Origin: Cocos nucifera
Taxonomy: Eukaryota > Streptophyta > Magnoliopsida > Arecales > Arecaceae
Assembly (NCBI GenBank): GCA_006176705.1
Contig: QRFJ01000369.1
Span: forward strand, 1,688,115-1,752,114
Direction: 5' to 3'
Length of the DNA stretch: 64,000 nucleotides
In this document: positions 22,855-35,200 of the stretch, one piece after another
Position numbering within the stretch: position 1 is the first letter of the stretch
Layout: each line of letters begins with the position of its first letter
Notes under the pieces: generated by a model
Databases searched by the model: none
Told to the model about the DNA's origin: nothing
Seen by the model: the letters and a program-made list of their open reading frames with translations, nothing else
Translations under genes and position numbers: made by a program

Positions 22855-25110
22855 GAAGTTTTTTTTATGGTTGAAATTTTTATTGAGCCTGCAGCGGTAG
22901 GACTTTCAGGTGATGGTGAACAGTATATGAGTATGTCTCAGCCTATATCTACCTTACTTGCACAGTCGGGCATGGGGGATCTCTATTGGATGCACCTTTA
23001 ATGGTTGATGAAGTTGGGCATGAGTATGGAGGCACTCCTGAATGTACGGTTGGTGGACTAGCAGCATCCATGATAGTTCTCAATACATGGTAGTGGCAGA
23101 GACTGTATATCAATATGAGAGTAACGCCGCATTTGATGATGCAGGGGCTGGTTCTAGTATGTGGTAGCTACTATAAAGCATGTGAAGTATGAATCTAATG
23201 ATCTTGTACCACTTAATCAGTCGTATGCATGCCATGCTTGGGTTGGAGGATTGGGAACAGCAACGATCGATACATGTTTATTCGAAAATGAAGCCGCTAT
23301 TAATTATGATCCTAATCCTACTGATGAAGAAGATGAGGATGATGATGTGGAGTCCGATGGTAGTGATAGTAGGGAGTCTAGTACAGAAGAGGATGTCCCA
23401 CCACATGAGGCATCCTTTGTTCTTAAATTTGGACTGGTTGATGCATCCGACGATGATGAGGCTACATCTCCTGGAGCATTATTGGAATATCCATTCTTTG
23501 GTAGGAATGAAGAGTTAAGAAAGGGAATGGTATTTGGATTGAAAGAACATGTCCAACACACTGTGAAATAGTATACCATTCGCACTCAACATCCTTTCAA
23601 AGTCGTTGAGTCGGATAGGATTAAATGGAGTATCATGTGTAAATAGTTCGATAGTTACAGTTGGCATCTCCGCGCATACTATCAAATCGAGACGTAATGA
23701 TGGAAAATTATGACATATAAAGGGCCACATATATGCTTGAATACAGAGTGATACGAGATCATTTACAACTTGATGCACGCATGATTGCCAACGTCATTAG
23801 AGGATTAGTTCGAACAGAGATATCCATATCCATATCAGCTTACTAGGCTTACGTACGTGATACATGGTAGTTGAGGTATCTTACAAGAAGATGCGGATGG
23901 CTAAACAACTTATTATTAGCGAGCTGTTTGGAGATTGGATGGAGTCCTACAATACATTGGATCTTTAGCTAGCTGCAATTTATCATGCAAACATAGGGAT
24001 TGTGGTAGATTTTATAAAAATTCCTATGGTAGAGCCAAATATAAAGGTATTCCACCAAATTTTTTGGGCATTCGGAGCTTCCAATTCTGTTGCCCATAGA
24101 TTAGTATCGATATAACGCATATGTACAGTCGATATAAGAATACTCTCATGATAGCTATGGGGAGGGATGAAAATTGAAGTATTTATCCTCTAGCATTTGC
24201 CATTTATGAAGTCGAGAGCCATAGTAGTTGGTTATAATTTTTATGGCATTTGCGCCATTACGTGGCACGTGATCGTATAGGGATCGATATAGTCTCAAAC
24301 CAGTATGAGAGAATATTAGCTGCTATTTTAGATGAATCTATTAGGTGGATAGTACCATATGGGTATCATAAAATATGCCTTAGACATATTAAGGCAAACC
24401 TAAATGGTCGATTCCATGATGTGGCAATTTTAGCTTATTTCCATCAAACTACCAAGCAAAATCAATCCTGGAAATTCGATCAAAGCATGCACGTATTGAG
24501 AAAATGTGGCCCAATTGCTTTCAATACCTTAAAAGATATCCACTTGAAGATTCGAGTAAATGATTGCTGGTGCATGATACAAATGGACGTAGGTAAGGAA
24601 TAATGAATACGAATCTGTCTGAGAATTTCAATAAGATGTTGAAGGAGGCTCATTCATTGTCAGTTACTGTACTTATCCATCTTTCTTTCGAATACTTGTC
24701 AAAGTGGTTCAGTGTTAAAAATGTAATAGTAGCACGGAGGAGGGAGGTTGGCAGGATGTTCATCAATAAAATTATACGTAAGTTAAATGGACGCCGGTTG
24801 AAGTCTAGGGAGCATAGTGTGGTTAAGTACATTAATCGATCGAATTTGTATGAGATTTTGTTGAGACTCTAAGTATTATAGTTCCAACAAACCTAATTAT
24901 ACACAGACAATCGACTTAGGAGCACGCACATGCATATGTCGGAAGTGGCAATTACTACACTATCCGTGCTCTCATTTGTTTGCTATATGTGCTAATGAGA
25001 ACTTGGATTGGAAACAATTCGTAGATGATTGTTGTACTATTGGACATTATGAGCAGTCCTATGCACCTACCTTCTTATCCCCTAGAGAGTTCTCGTTATT
25101 GGCCTGAATG
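22855..25110 (+). pseudogene. MuDR/MULE transposase, broken
   Basis: An acidic stretch (about 23320-23400) is followed by FGLKEHVQHTVK and, after a stop, YTIRTQHPFKVVESDRIKW. That is the MuDR DNA-binding domain. KVFHQIFWAFGASNSVAHR (about 24045), IDIVSNQYERILAAIL and YGYHKICLRHIKANLNGRF (24250-24603) belong to the MULE catalytic domain, which has several frameshifts. MNTNLSENFNKMLKEA (24603) follows. The SWIM zinc finger TCICRKWQ...PCSH (CxCxnCxH) lies at about 24925-24985. It would cut and join at Mu-type ends. It cannot be made intact here, and the CACTA element separates it from its N-terminus. Confidence 0.85.
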
Positions 25111-25455
25111 AACTGCATCTAGACTTATACTTCACCCGTCTATAAGATAACATGAAAAGGGGCATCTATAATTGAGGAGGATCCTAAATGATATGGATGT
25201 ATTGGAGAGCCAAAATATCATATGGTGTGAATCGTGCAAGGAGATGGGGCATAACCGGTGCAAATGCCACCAACGATGCTAATTTATCCATTTATTCATA
25301 TGGCATGCAGACTGTCTTTATATATTGCTTGTGTTCTTTTTAAACTATTTTAGTTATGTAATCATGTCGTGTAGATGTTTGAAAAAATTTGTGAAATTAC
25401 CTTATTGTTATTATTGGCATTTATGTTAAATTTATTATGATATTTTTTAGCATCT

Positions 25456-27538
25456 TTGATATTTCTTGGTCGTAAACTTGTCTTTTCATTTTGTTATAAT
25501 AACAGTAAATACGACATGGCTGGTTCAGACTTCGACGTGTATCTAGGGCTGACAAATCCTATTGTGCTGTATCTCCAGACTCAACGCTATAGTGACCATA
25601 TATATTTTGGGAAGGACATGAGGCCCTTATGTTGTATACATAGAGGTTCTATCGCGATGTGCACTTGGTGGCTACATAAAAGGATCGTGGAGTATCTTCA
25701 TATGGCTGATTTTTATGGAATATTTAGAGTTTGTGACATATATCTTGATTGGGCTCTCATCACAGCCATGGTAGATCGTGGCGTTAGGAGACTCATACTT
25801 TCTACCTTCGCATCGGGGAGACGACGATCATATTGTAAGATGTTGCTGATCTCCTCAGGCTATGGGTGCATGGGCTTGCCATCATTGGTACTATGCAAAT
25901 CATCTGGTCTGATCTCTATGAGGAGTTGTTTGGAATTAGACTATCAGAGACGATGTTGTCAGGATCTTTACTGAGATTTTACTGGTTTCACCATACATTC
26001 CACCACTTATCAGATGATGCGGATGATGAGACTATGTAGAGGTATACTTGAGCATTCATTATGTCTTATCGATGGCTATTTATTCACCGATAAGTCCAGT
26101 TCTCACATGTTATTGTACTTATCCTTGCTATGCGATCTCCAAGCATGTGGACAGTTGAGTTGGGGTAGTTTGCTTTAGTCTTTTTGTATTGCGAGCTCTG
26201 TAGGGCTATCAGGCCAAATGCATGTGAGATAGCTAGGCCATTAGTGTTGCTGTAGCTTTGGGTATGTGAGCATTTATACATCGGATGGTCAAATAGAATG
26301 CTCCCCAGGATAGGAGCCCACTAGCTGGGAGATGATGCAGTAGGATGTGACCCGTTGGATGAGGATAATGCTGGTATTGAGGGCTCATTTGGCGAGATAC
26401 AACATGATCAGGCTAATCCACTGGGATGTGGGTATGTAATCAATAACACTGATTTCTTATAATAAATGACTACATATTTTAACAGAATAACATATTGACT
26501 TTGTTTTGGATAGGTAGACTTAACTGATTGGTGCTACCAATCCAATGCTACACACAGTCATATACTATAAAGATTAGCTTGACCAACAACGCGATAATCA
26601 GATGGTGTGAGTTCCTTACACACTGAAGATATTGGTCGCATTGTCTGGGGCATGCCGATCGGATCAGTATATATGGAGGATGTGCACCTTTCATTTGCTT
26701 CGACATCGTGAAAATCTATTATCTGGAGCATGTAATGTGATAGTTTGGAATGCATCAAGGCATTCCCCCACCATGGGACACTTGGGACGGCCTCTATAAT
26801 CTAAATTGATAAGGGCTGCATCGCCATGATTGGGTTCGAAAGCATTGGAAGCATATTAATGCATAGAAGTAGGAGGAATTGATTGTGGTTGGTTCAACTA
26901 TGCTCCCCATAATGGATTATTATTATCCATATCTCGAGTGGTATAGAAACATCACGAAACAATTCATCTTGTCGTTGACGAGTAAGCAGCCCGAAATGAG
27001 GTTCCATGGATATTATGGTAAGTATATTTTGCTTTTTGTCTCATTTTTTAATGTTATTCTTGTTATATTGATGAATAATATTTATTTTTTCTTTGATATT
27101 GAAGTTTCAGAGGATCATGTTGCTATACCACCGAGTAAAGAGCGGCTTTCATTTGATCACTATTAGATACAAGGATCAAGTACTTGCCGATGTCATAGAT
27201 GGTCTTGTCGATACTATACGAGTCATCTCTAAGGATAGATGATTTTACACTACACCATCGATGATCTGAATACTTCATCATATGCCCAGCATATCACATA
27301 TCCTAACTTCTCGGACTTCAACCTTCTCGTAAATGATGCATATATATCACAAAAGATGAGTGAGCCCGGAGATATGTCATACCGACCCGATGAGCAATAC
27401 GTCGATCATACGCATGCGAGGGCTAAAAGCAGGGATAGATTGAGGGTTTCTCGAGGCAGATGTTATGCATATATTGATAGACTGAGTATGACAGCATTTT
27501 CCTCTCCATCGGTCAATACCATGCTTGAGCCATCATAA
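25456..27538 (+). pseudogene. Plant mobile domain (PMD/MAIN-like) gene carried by the MULE, broken
   Basis: The frame 25516-25974 starts MAGSDFDVYLGLTNPIVLYL and includes WALITAMVDRG. A shifted frame then supplies ETHTFHL-like, TLQDVADLL-like and WSDLYEELFGIRLSETML text, the conserved core of plant mobile domain proteins (MAINTENANCE OF MERISTEMS-like). Further fragments up to 27538 include WCYQSN, a proline-poor aromatic region and an Arg-rich tail. PMD genes are known both as host genes and as cargo of Mutator-like elements. The position 3' of a MULE transposase supports cargo here. Several frameshifts and stops make it a pseudogene. Confidence 0.7.
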
Positions 27539-28339
27539 TAACAATAAGAAATGACATGCATCTACGAGATGTGGATGTGGCAAAGGCCCTAGTACTTTAG
27601 TATACATGCCTCTCGATAATTATAATAATTATGCATATTTTTTTTGCTAACAAATTTTGTAATGATCAATTATTGGTTTATATTATTTTGAAATTAATAT
27701 TATAAGTTTTTTAATCTAGATGCACATGCTAGAATTTTTGTTGGTGGCATAAATAAATCATTGTTGAGCTTGATATATGTTATATGGTTGGAGTTTAGGA
27801 TTGTCCACCATCTCTGAGATATTCTATAATGTTAATTATAAATGAATTTTTTAGATGACATATATAAACTTAGATGGATTTTGATATTATTGGAGATCAA
27901 TTTTTTCTGATAGAAAAAAAGAAATATAGAGATTAATTATAAGATTAAGAACTCCTACTTCTTTCTTCCTGCTTGTTTTAATTATTTTGCACTTGTAGGA
28001 ACGTGCTATTAAAATGGAGTATAGCTTGGGAATCCATAGTACTAGTTTTTTTTTTTTGCCCCGAAGCCACTCAGCCAAAAAACTTAAGGAGAATGAGCTT
28101 TTATTCCATAGCCCCAAGACAAAATTAAAAAGGTATAGCTCTCAAATGATTTTCTAAGTAGATGCTTATCGGAAGAATTTAATATTAATTTTTATATTTT
28201 TCTATTCTTGCATAACCAAAAATTTAGGATATCTCAAAGATTGATATAAGACCGTGGATAACTCATTGTTGAGCTTGATATAAGTTATAGTTTCAGGATC
28301 GTTTTAATATAAGGCGATCTATAGAATCACCTTATGGTA

Positions 28340-28360
28340 GTCATCCTACCATAGGATGAC
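28340..28360. repeat. Palindromic motif near the right end of the MULE
   Basis: A 21-base palindrome here matches the copy at 16253-16273 with one difference. A related ATAAGGCGATC...GAATCACC hairpin lies just left of it (28300-28330). It is taken as the right-end counterpart. Confidence 0.45.
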
Positions 28361-28369
28361 TAAGTATTG

Positions 28370-29234
28370 TTGGCTACGTATTTCTCTAAATAATATTTTG
28401 ATAAATAATTTTTAAAAAATATTATTTTAATAATTTATTTAAAAAAATATTATTATTTTGATAATTTATTAAAAAATATTATTTTGGTAAAATTTTTTAA
28501 TATTTTTGGTTGGTTAAGACACGTGTAAAGCACGTGAGGTTGAAATAAAAGCAGGTTAAGGTCATGGTCCACAGGTTTTGAAGTGGGAACTGAAACTAAG
28601 GCTGAAAATGGGCCGGATTGATTCATGATCCGATCCGCTTAGATCCGATCCAACCTATTTTAAAGGATTCGTGGAGTCAGGTCAAGTTCTAAAATTAAAC
28701 TCATTCAATATTCTAGAACAGGCTTAGGTTTATTGAATTTAGATTCGACCCAATCCGATCCGAATTCAGTATTAAATTTAACATATAAATTATAAAGTTA
28801 ATAGAGTGAGATTGAAATTCCAAATGCCCTTATAGTATTGTTATTTTTAAAAAAATTTATTCAATTTAATTATAAAATTTAAAAAATTATTTATAAATTA
28901 AAATTTAAGATATATTTATTTTTACTATAAATTTTGTATATATTAATTTATTATATGAACTGGATTTGATCAAAATTTAAGTTCGAATCGAATTTAAAAT
29001 TTTTAGATTGGGATCGAATTATACATGGATCTTATTCGGCCTAAAAATCTAATAAAATAATTTTTATTTTTTTTATCATGAATCCAATCCAATTCAATTT
29101 AATTTTTAATTAAATTAAATTTAATTTTAATATTAAAATTTAATCAAAAAATTGGATCCAGATCATGCCTGTCCGATCCGATCCAATTACACCCCCTAAC
29201 TGGAACAGAGCCACGGTGGAGAGGGTGCGAGAGG
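28370..29234. other. Upstream region of PBRP, AT-rich repeat DNA
   Basis: The stretch 28390-28520 is an AT-rich repeat of ATTATTTTGATAATTT type. From 28600 to 29190 there are degenerate GATCCGATCC motifs in both orientations, which look like a decayed repeat. The last ~50 bases before the ATG probably hold the PBRP 5' UTR. I see no clear TATA box. Confidence 0.5.
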
Positions 29235-32200
29235 ATGTGGATGGTGCGGTGCCCGTACTGCCCGGGGACGCAGGGGCGGTGGGTGACAGAGTACTGCTCG
29301 TGCGGGCGCTTGGTGGAGGAGCGCCAGATCCACTCCCACCCACTCTTTCTCCTCCGTGCTCTCGACGACCCCCTCCCTCTCGTCACCCCCGACCTCCTCT
29401 TCCCTTCTCTTTCAACCACGAAAGAACAAGAACATATTAACAGAGGAGGAGAAGCCGCCGAAGATGACGATCCCTTCCACCCCACGGGTTTCATCACCGC
29501 CTTCTCCACCTGGTCCCTCGAGCCCGGGCCCATCTTCGCCCGCTCCGCCTCCTTCGCCGGCCACCTCGCCGAGCTCGAGCGTGCCCTCGACTGCTCCTCC
29601 GCCTCCTCTTCCGGCGACCCTTCTTGTGGCCCCCTTGTTTCCGTCGACCACCTCCGCGCCTACCTCCAGATCCTGGACGTGGCGTCCCTCCTAAAGCTTG
29701 ACCACGACATCACCGACCACGCCTTCCAGCTCTTCCGCGACTGCTCCTCCGCCACCTGCCTGCGCAACCGCAGCGTCGAGGCCCTCGCCACTGCCGCCCT
29801 CGTCCAGGCCATCCGTGAGGCCCAAGAGCCCAGAACCCTGCAGGTCGCAATCATTTCTCTTTCTTTTGTTCTATCTTTGGCTTTTCTTCTTCCTTTCTTG
29901 CTTGCTTTGTTCTATAATAAATTCTTTTTTTGATTATTCACGTCATTGTTTGATTGATTGAGATAACATTTATAATTTATGGAATTACATATGGTCGTGA
30001 AGGCTATGTGAAACTTTTTCCTTATGGGCCATGTCCTATTGAACACCCTACCAAGGTCAGTAACAGAACCTCAGAACCTCTTTGCTTGTCATAACCTATC
30101 AAGAATGTGAGCCTTTGTAGGTTAGTTTTGTTGTGGTCAATCAGGCTATGGATAGCTCTTCTTTTTGGCTTCTAAACTGATATATATATTACTTTCCAAG
30201 TCCTTTTGTATCCTATAAAGAGGAGGCTAGCAGCAGCAGCAGCAACAACAACAATAATAATAAATCAAAGGTGAACAACTCAGCATTCTTTTTCCTTTTC
30301 CACAACAACAATAATAATAATAAATCAAAGGTGAACAACTGAACATTCTTTTCAGAAAAGGAAAAATCTGTTAACATTTTTCCTCCATTCTTTTCCTCTA
30401 TTCTGTTTCAACTTCTGCGTATCAATTTTTCTTATTCCTCCATCTATCTCTTTCTCTTCCGGTTTTATATTCTACAATGTTTTCCCACCATTTTCAGCTT
30501 AAAATGGAGAATGAATTGAGATCTTTTCTTTTTCTTCAATGAAAACACAAAGCAGCCTTCCATGTTGTTGGCTGCATCAACAAAATGTGTCCCTGACTGG
30601 CTAAATTTCATGTTTGCCTTATCATTCTTTTAAGTTACATTGGAGCATTAAACTTTGCCTTTGTTGATTAATTCGCTTTAATCTCCAGGAGATTGTAACA
30701 CATCAATGGTGAACATATACCCAGCATTTGGAATTTTGGACAAGTGTAGATATAAATTTCCAACTAGGATAACTGCAACCTTCATGATAGTCAAGATAAA
30801 TTACATTATGCAGCATGTAGTCTTTCCCTTTGGGTGTCTGATCATTTTGCTAATAGCCACCTAATGTGCTTGACTTGGTTTGCTTATTTCACAACTGAGG
30901 TGTTTGAAGGGGTAAAAGTAATTTCTGGCCTTGTGCAACTCAAATCATTTTATTAAGCCTTCAGTTATCCTTGCTTTGGGTAATCAAAGTGATTAATTTT
31001 CCATCTCGTAACTGACCTCGTTTTTCAGTTTTGGTGCATATTCTTGAGTTGATCATACCTTCAACTAAACCTTTTTTTTTCCCCAGATCTTTATGTAGTG
31101 CTGAAAGTATCTTGTATGTTGGTTTTCTTATGCCACTAACTATATTTGCTTCTAACTAATGCCTCCACATTACAATTTGAGAGAGATACTGCTGGCGAAT
31201 AAAAAAATAGTTTACTTTATTTTTGTTGTATTCTTGAACCCTTTTTCTTAAGGTAATTTTAAAATATGTAAAGAGTTCTATTTTAGGTATGTATTAGGTT
31301 GTATACGTCATGAAATCCTTTTTTTGGTGATTAGTCCTGGTGTCATTATAATTTGATATTTTGCAGTTTTAGGTGCCTTTTCATGTAAGGTTATGAAAGA
31401 CTCCCAATTTTGCATTTTTAGGAAAGACTTCGGGTGTCAAGATGAAAGTAAATTACTTTCTAGTTTATTTATAGAAGTTGTGAAGACTCTATAAAAGGGC
31501 CTACTAGGCTGGATGAAAATAAACTAGAAAGAAAGAAAGGATTTCGTTAGGCTGGATTTTACCCTTCTTTTCTCCCCCGCTCCCCTCTCTCTTCGTTATA
31601 TCTCTCTCTCTACCATCTTCAATCTCTGGTAATATTTTTCCTTGTTTTTTTCTTTTCTAATAACTTCACTCTTATTCTTTGCATAAGATTTGTGATCTGA
31701 ATTTCTGTTATATGACTACTATGGACCACCACCACTTGACAAACTTTCTATGGAAACTTGTTCTTTCTGAACCTATATGTCATCTAACAACCTATAGCAG
31801 AAACTTTTTGGGCTTCCCAAATTCTGCCTTTGCCAAAAAACACCTTTTCTGCCATGTTAGCAGGACAGCAGAGCATGTTCTTATCCCGTAGGTCCACCTA
31901 CACCTTTGTGGACCATGCTTAATGAGTCCTACATCATATACCATTTTTTTGTAATGAGTGCTTTCCATTTTTTCCCTAATACAAGTAGATTAACATGCAA
32001 ACAAATGGTTAATCCCCATAAATTGTGATATGTTCTGTCTAAATCACTTGTCATGAAGTTATCTGAGATTGACCACCTAAGCAAACTTGATGCGCCACGA
32101 ATTGTTCACCTTAAACCATAAAAGAGAGTAAGAGACCTTTAAGCTAAGACCTTTGCTCATCATTAGTTGAGCTTGCACAATTTGAACTTGCATTATGGGG

Positions 32201-35200
32201 CCTTCAATCTGCTCTATTTATGTCTCTCCATTAATATTTCCATGCAGGATTTGTTTTCACATGATAATGCAACGAATCATGATTCATTTTTAAAATATTA
32301 GCACCTTGCTGGTGAAGTTCTTAGCCTGATTTTTCTTACAGGTGTCAGTGTCCGAGTCTGTCAGTGAAATGTGTATTTGCTTTTGCTCTTCCTCCACACA
32401 CCTCCATCCATATGTTTGTAGATATGTATATATGTACATATCTCTTGTCGCTGACTAAATTTAAGGTTTGGATGAGCTGGCAGAACTTACAAAACAGAAT
32501 ACTCATGCTTCTTTATGTAGATCTCTTTACTGATAATTCATGCAAAACTTTATCTTCTCATCATGTGAAGGCTTTTGTGCACCATTTTTTAAGCTATTAA
32601 TGATGGTTTACTAATGCCTGGAGAGTGGTTATCAAAGGAATAAATGCCCTCTTTTTGTACATAGTTCATAACAAGTGGCCTAGCCATAAGCCTAAAACCC
32701 AAGAATGTTAGAAGAATTTTTCCTAGCTTACTGGCTTATTTGCAACTTTGTTTTCATTGTATCAGCAATGATCTTGTCATATACATGTACTAAAAGACTT
32801 TGCCGATCCTCCATTTGTGTAGTCTAGGGATTTAGTATCTCATAAATATTAGCCTTTGGAGTATCCATTCCTCGATTCAATGCCACATTCAAGTTTAAGT
32901 TCCACAAAGCAGTCTTCGTGAATATTTTGCCTGTAACCACAAAAGACACTTGTAATTGCTCTTGAGAACCTGTTTGCAAAATTTAAGATGGAAAATTCAC
33001 ATGTGCTGGAAGACTCCCCAAGGGATTAGGTCTGTGGTTTTACTGCATATGTAGCTAACGCTCGTCCTCATGCAAGGAATCATGTTCATGATACGTCTAA
33101 TTAGTGTTGTCGGCCTCAGAAATTCATAGGTAAGCTGAGGTGATATGTTACAGTGTCCACCAATATTCTTTTCTATTTTCTCAAGAATAAAGAAAAGTGC
33201 TAGAGCAATGTTGCACATAATACAATGGTCCAATAGAATGCTTCAAACTTGTTTGGTATGGACCTGTGGACCCATAGCATCCCACTTCTAGAGTCAAATG
33301 CTTGTGTATGGCTGTACAAGTATGATTCTTTGCCTCTACCCTTGTCACACTTTTGGCCCGAGATTGCAAGCTAGAGGTTGTTACAACCATTGCATGCTTA
33401 TGAAGAACTCTTTCTATAAGTATGTAAGGCATTCTAAACACGATATCAATGCACACAATAGAATTCATAAATCATGTCCAAATTTTAACTAATCAAAATT
33501 AACTTTAATCTCTTACCAAATTCCAATGATATTCAAAAGATTTTACATTAATTAAATCTCAAATAATAATCGTATAAAATATAATAATAAATTTATATCT
33601 AAACTCGATTGATATTGTTGACTCTTGTCTTTAAACTCACTTCCAAAGTAGTACCCACGTCCATTCAAATAGATCATATTTGCAAACTCGATTGATACTG
33701 TAGAAATATATGCATATTCCATAACGGATCAATAAATCATAATATTTCAAAAATCTTAAATTTGCATATCACTCTCCATTCAAATAGAGTTTCATAAATC
33801 ATGCAAAATTCAAAGACTAATTATTTATTTTCAAAATAAATTATAAAATATCTTGAAAAGATGGTTCACTACTTATCTCTGCAGAACATTGAACGGACAT
33901 ATTCAATTAATCATGAGAGAATGATGGGAATTAGGGATTGCGCATATATTCCAGAAGGAAGCGTCGCTAAATTCTAATACTATTTTATTTTTATGGATTT
34001 AATTTTGTTGGTTTATTTAGGTTATTTTATTTTATTAGACTTTTAATTTTGTTCGAACTCTGTAAAAAGAGTTTTATTAGGGTTCAAGTCAGGAATTAGA
34101 CTTTTGTTAGGTTGTTTTTGTTTCTCTATTTAAAGACTCCACTTGTTTGAAAAAAAATAGATTTGAATGATTGATCAATTGAAATCCTGAAATTTCAGAC
34201 TTTGAATCTTTATTTTTTTTTAATTTTTTTTTTAATTTTTTTCTTCTTTCTTTGTTTTCTTTTTATTTTACATCAATTTAGTATCGGTTCCCACCATCTT
34301 CCCCATTGAATTTTTTTCTTCTCCATTATCGTCACAGCCCCATCGCACCCTTTCCCCTCTCCATCTGTCTCTCTCTCGTTTTCCATCACCTTCCACCCGA
34401 TCACAAAAAAAAATAAGCAGCAAATGCCTCTTCTTCCCGAGCACCGCCCCCTCTTTCTCTTTCGGTCCGAACCGCAGACTCATCCGACCGATGCCAGGGT
34501 CTTTCTTCCCACTGGTGCTGCCTTTGTCTGGCCTTCCTACCGCTCAATCAGCCGCCGAACGACATCATCTCTATCTCCGCCGTCGACTACTGCCGACGCC
34601 GCACAACCCATTGAATGCCGTTACCTCTTCCTGTTGACCGACCGCAACCCGACACCGTCGACTTAGCCGTTTTTCCATCATCCCTCCCCGTTGTCATTGG
34701 CATCAGTCTAGTCGCTCCCGGCGTCGATCCTCTTTTCTGATCTCCCCGAGGAGCTCCCGATCGGGTGGGAGGCTTGGAGCGGCCGAAGAAAAGCCACTCC
34801 CCTTCGACCCTGCTCCGCCGCCTCTCACCATCGCCACCATCGTCGTCGGCGCTCGCCTCTAATCTCCCTCCGCTCGTCGTCGACCACCGACGCTGCCTCA
34901 ACCCTCCACCGCTACCTTCTCTCGATCTTCTTTCGTGTCACAAATCGATCGAGACCCCGATGCCGTCTACCCCTCCCGTTCGTTGCCATCTCCATTGCCA
35001 GTCGCCATCGGATCCCTACCAAAAAAAACAAGAAAACTCCATCTCCATCTTCATCTTCATCACCGGTGTTCACCTTCGATTTTCTTGGTCGGCACCGTTG
35101 ATCACCGGAGCTCGCCGCCCAGAGGCACGCCTTGCCCCTCGCCAGTTGCTGGAATCTCAGAGACCACTAGAGCTAAACAAAGGCTGGGCACCGTCGAAGT

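Noticed and set aside
29144..29961. Several ORFs overlapping PBRP exon 1 on both strands
   Set aside because: They are shadows of the GC-rich exon; only the 29235 frame carries the zinc ribbon and cyclin-fold text.
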